From contig JAFYVO010000180.1 of the NCBI GenBank assembly GCA_017549085.1, forward strand, positions 1 to 5,455: a stretch of 5,455 nt of DNA, given 5' to 3'. Below, piece by piece: positions 4,672-5,455 of the stretch. The position numbers and the translations under genes were made by a program. The first letter of the stretch is position 1. Every line of letters begins with the position of its first letter. The stretch is from Thermoguttaceae bacterium (GTDB taxonomy: Bacteria; Planctomycetota; Planctomycetia; Pirellulales; Thermoguttaceae). Below the pieces are notes generated by a model. It worked only from the letters and a program-made list of their open reading frames with translations, made no database searches and was not told where the DNA came from.

Positions 4672-4940
4672 CGGACTTCGTTCGACGGAACGTCGTCGCG
4701 GCGACGGACAAAATACTTCGCCCCAATGTTAGGGTCGCGGCGTCTCGCAATTAATCTTTAAACGGCTTCGCGTCCTTGACGTAAGCCCGACAAACGACGA
4801 CGGAACGCGCCGACGCCGCTTGTCTGCTGAATGTATCGGTTATTCCGTCGGCGCCGCTTAAAAGTTTTCTCAAAAAACGGAATTTTTTCAACCGAAAAAT
4901 ACGAAAGATAACAAAGATAGGCGTTTTAAAGAAACTGCGC
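4672..4940. other. Stretch without a convincing gene
   Basis: Between the FNR-like dyad and the GTPase terminator I find no supported coding region. A 63-codon minus-strand frame (4942-4751) has only a TTG start that lies inside the terminator T-run. The left part is GC-rich with a small CGTCG/CGACG hairpin (4694-4706). The right part (about 4857-4930) is clearly AT-rich with A and T runs. It may hold the lipoprotein promoter or an unrecognised small RNA. Confidence 0.4.
4807..4854. repeat. 9-bp inverted repeat with 30-base loop
   Basis: GCGCCGACG (4807-4815) and CGTCGGCGC (4846-4854) are perfect reverse complements around a less GC-rich 30-base loop. On the plus strand it is followed by CGCTTAAAAGTTTTC. 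It could be the core of a structured RNA or a chance repeat; no promoter is clearly tied to it. Confidence 0.3.
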
Positions 4941-4984
4941 AAAAAAACGACGCGCCGCCCCCCTCGCCGAGGAACGACGCGTCG
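4941..4984 (-). terminator. Rho-independent terminator of the DRG-like GTPase gene
   Basis: On the minus strand, CGACGCG (4984-4978) pairs with CGCGTCG (4954-4948). An inner CCTC/GAGG helix lies in the loop, and a run of seven T follows (4947-4941). It starts about 40 bases after the GTPase stop codon. Confidence 0.85.
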
Positions 4985-5022
4985 CTTTCCGTTGAAAACC
5001 GCGTTAAAATAGACAAGCCGAT

Positions 5023-5454
5023 TTACGGCGCGACGTTGATCTCGACGACGTCGCCGTCGCGGACGACGTAATCGCCCTTAACGGTCGTGCCGTCGTGAAC
5101 CGCTTCGCCCCAAACGCGGGCCGACTTGAATTTCGCGGCGTAATCCTTGTGAATTTGGTCGCAAAGGTCGAAGACGTTGCTTCCTTCTTTCAAAGTGAAC
5201 GGCTTGTCGCGGTCGGGTTCCTTTTTCGTCGGCTGTTTCGTGTAAACGCGAACGACGTTCATCGCTTCGTAAATCGCTTGGCGCAGCTCTTCGGTTCCGG
5301 TTCCGTCGACGGCGGAAATTTGGAACTCGCGGAACGGCGTCGAGCAGAACTCGCGGAAGAGTTCGAGGCGGTCGTTGAAGTCCGGCAAGTCGCATTTATT
5401 GAAGACGAGAAAAGTCTTGGTGTACGAGAGCCCGACGTCCTCTTCGTCGAGGGA
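5023..5454 (-). CDS. DRG/Obg-like GTPase, C-terminal part with TGS domain; 5' truncated by window edge
   Basis: The frame is open from the right edge to a TAA at 5025-5023, giving 143 residues. Near the start is the guanine-specificity motif NKCD (residues 19-22, in FLVFNKCDLPD), then the G5-type SAVDGTG (47-53), a helix, and a TGS domain (about 69-143) ending DGDVVEINVAP. The stretch IHKDYAAKFKSARVWG is typical of the TGS domain of DRG-type GTPases, as is the ending. An apparent start at 5388 is only a TTG inside the G4 region; the gene truly continues upstream, where the P-loop must lie. DRG proteins are GTP-binding factors linked to ribosomes in eukaryotes and archaea; bacterial homologues are less studied, so a translation-related cytoplasmic role is inferred. 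It has its own terminator and is separate from the lipoprotein gene. Confidence 0.92.
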   Translation of the reverse strand, partial: SLDEEDVGLSYTKTFLVFNKCDLPDFNDRLELFREFCSTPFREFQISAVDGTGTEELRQAIYEAMNVVRVYTKQPTKKEPDRDKPFTLKEGSNVFDLCDQIHKDYAAKFKSARVWGEAVHDGTTVKGDYVVRDGDVVEINVAP

Positions 5455-5455
5455 C

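Noticed and set aside
4751..4942. A 63-codon minus-strand frame between the GTPase and lipoprotein genes
   Set aside because: The only start is a TTG inside the terminator T-run, there is no ribosome site, and the sequence follows the AT-rich composition rather than a protein pattern.
5388..5395. A start codon for the GTPase near 5388
   Set aside because: It is an internal TTG between the Asp of the NKCD motif and Pro; the frame continues to the window edge with G-domain sequence.
1..5455. CRISPR arrays, insertion sequences, tRNA or rRNA genes, phage or defence modules
   Set aside because: I looked for regularly spaced repeats, terminal inverted repeats with a transposase, cloverleaf-like sequences and conserved rRNA segments and saw none.

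Overview
The window looks like a chromosomal stretch of a bacterium, most likely a planctomycete (Planctomycetota, Pirellulales-like). The pointers are a very small lipoprotein of a type I associate with planctomycetes, a Tat-exported SGNH hydrolase with a C-terminal beta domain, a fragment of a right-handed beta-helix carbohydrate-active protein, a DRG-like TGS GTPase, and a strong CpG/TCGA-rich codon style. This assignment is inference; no rRNA or other marker is present.

Layout. Bases 2-547 (+) hold the 3' end of a beta-helix (GH28/pectate-lyase-like fold) gene, followed by two stem-loops, the second (635-684) a good terminator. Everything after that is on the minus strand. A two-gene unit (1496-1906, then 702-1451) encodes two small multi-pass membrane proteins of unknown function. 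It is driven by a near-consensus promoter (TTGAAA-N17-TATAAT, 2020-1992) whose transcript would begin with a hairpin. A second probable unit runs from a promoter at 4204-4176 (TTTACA-N17-TACAAT) through a three-helix membrane protein with a long mixed-charge tail (3479-4075) into the SGNH hydrolase (2155-3438), ending at hairpins at 2149-2125 and 2112-2072. A 74-aa lipoprotein (4353-4577) has its own very strong terminator (4307-4255). Its upstream region carries a perfect FNR-type dyad and a long palindrome. After about 270 bases without a convincing gene comes the 3' end of a GTPase gene with G4 and TGS motifs (5023-5454), which has its own terminator.

How the genes may work together. The beta-helix protein and the SGNH esterase-like enzyme both fit extracytoplasmic polysaccharide breakdown or deacetylation, but they lie in different transcription units on opposite strands, so a shared pathway is only suggested. 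The membrane proteins, lipoprotein and GTPase appear to be independent genes. I see no phage, transposon, CRISPR, tRNA, rRNA or defence genes, and nothing that clearly amounts to a new multi-gene system. The most checkable novelties are the FNR-like site with its neighbouring palindrome, the two orphan membrane proteins, and the mixed-charge tail. For two genes (starts at 1451 and 1906), strong Shine-Dalgarno sequences show that apparent upstream TTG starts are wrong.
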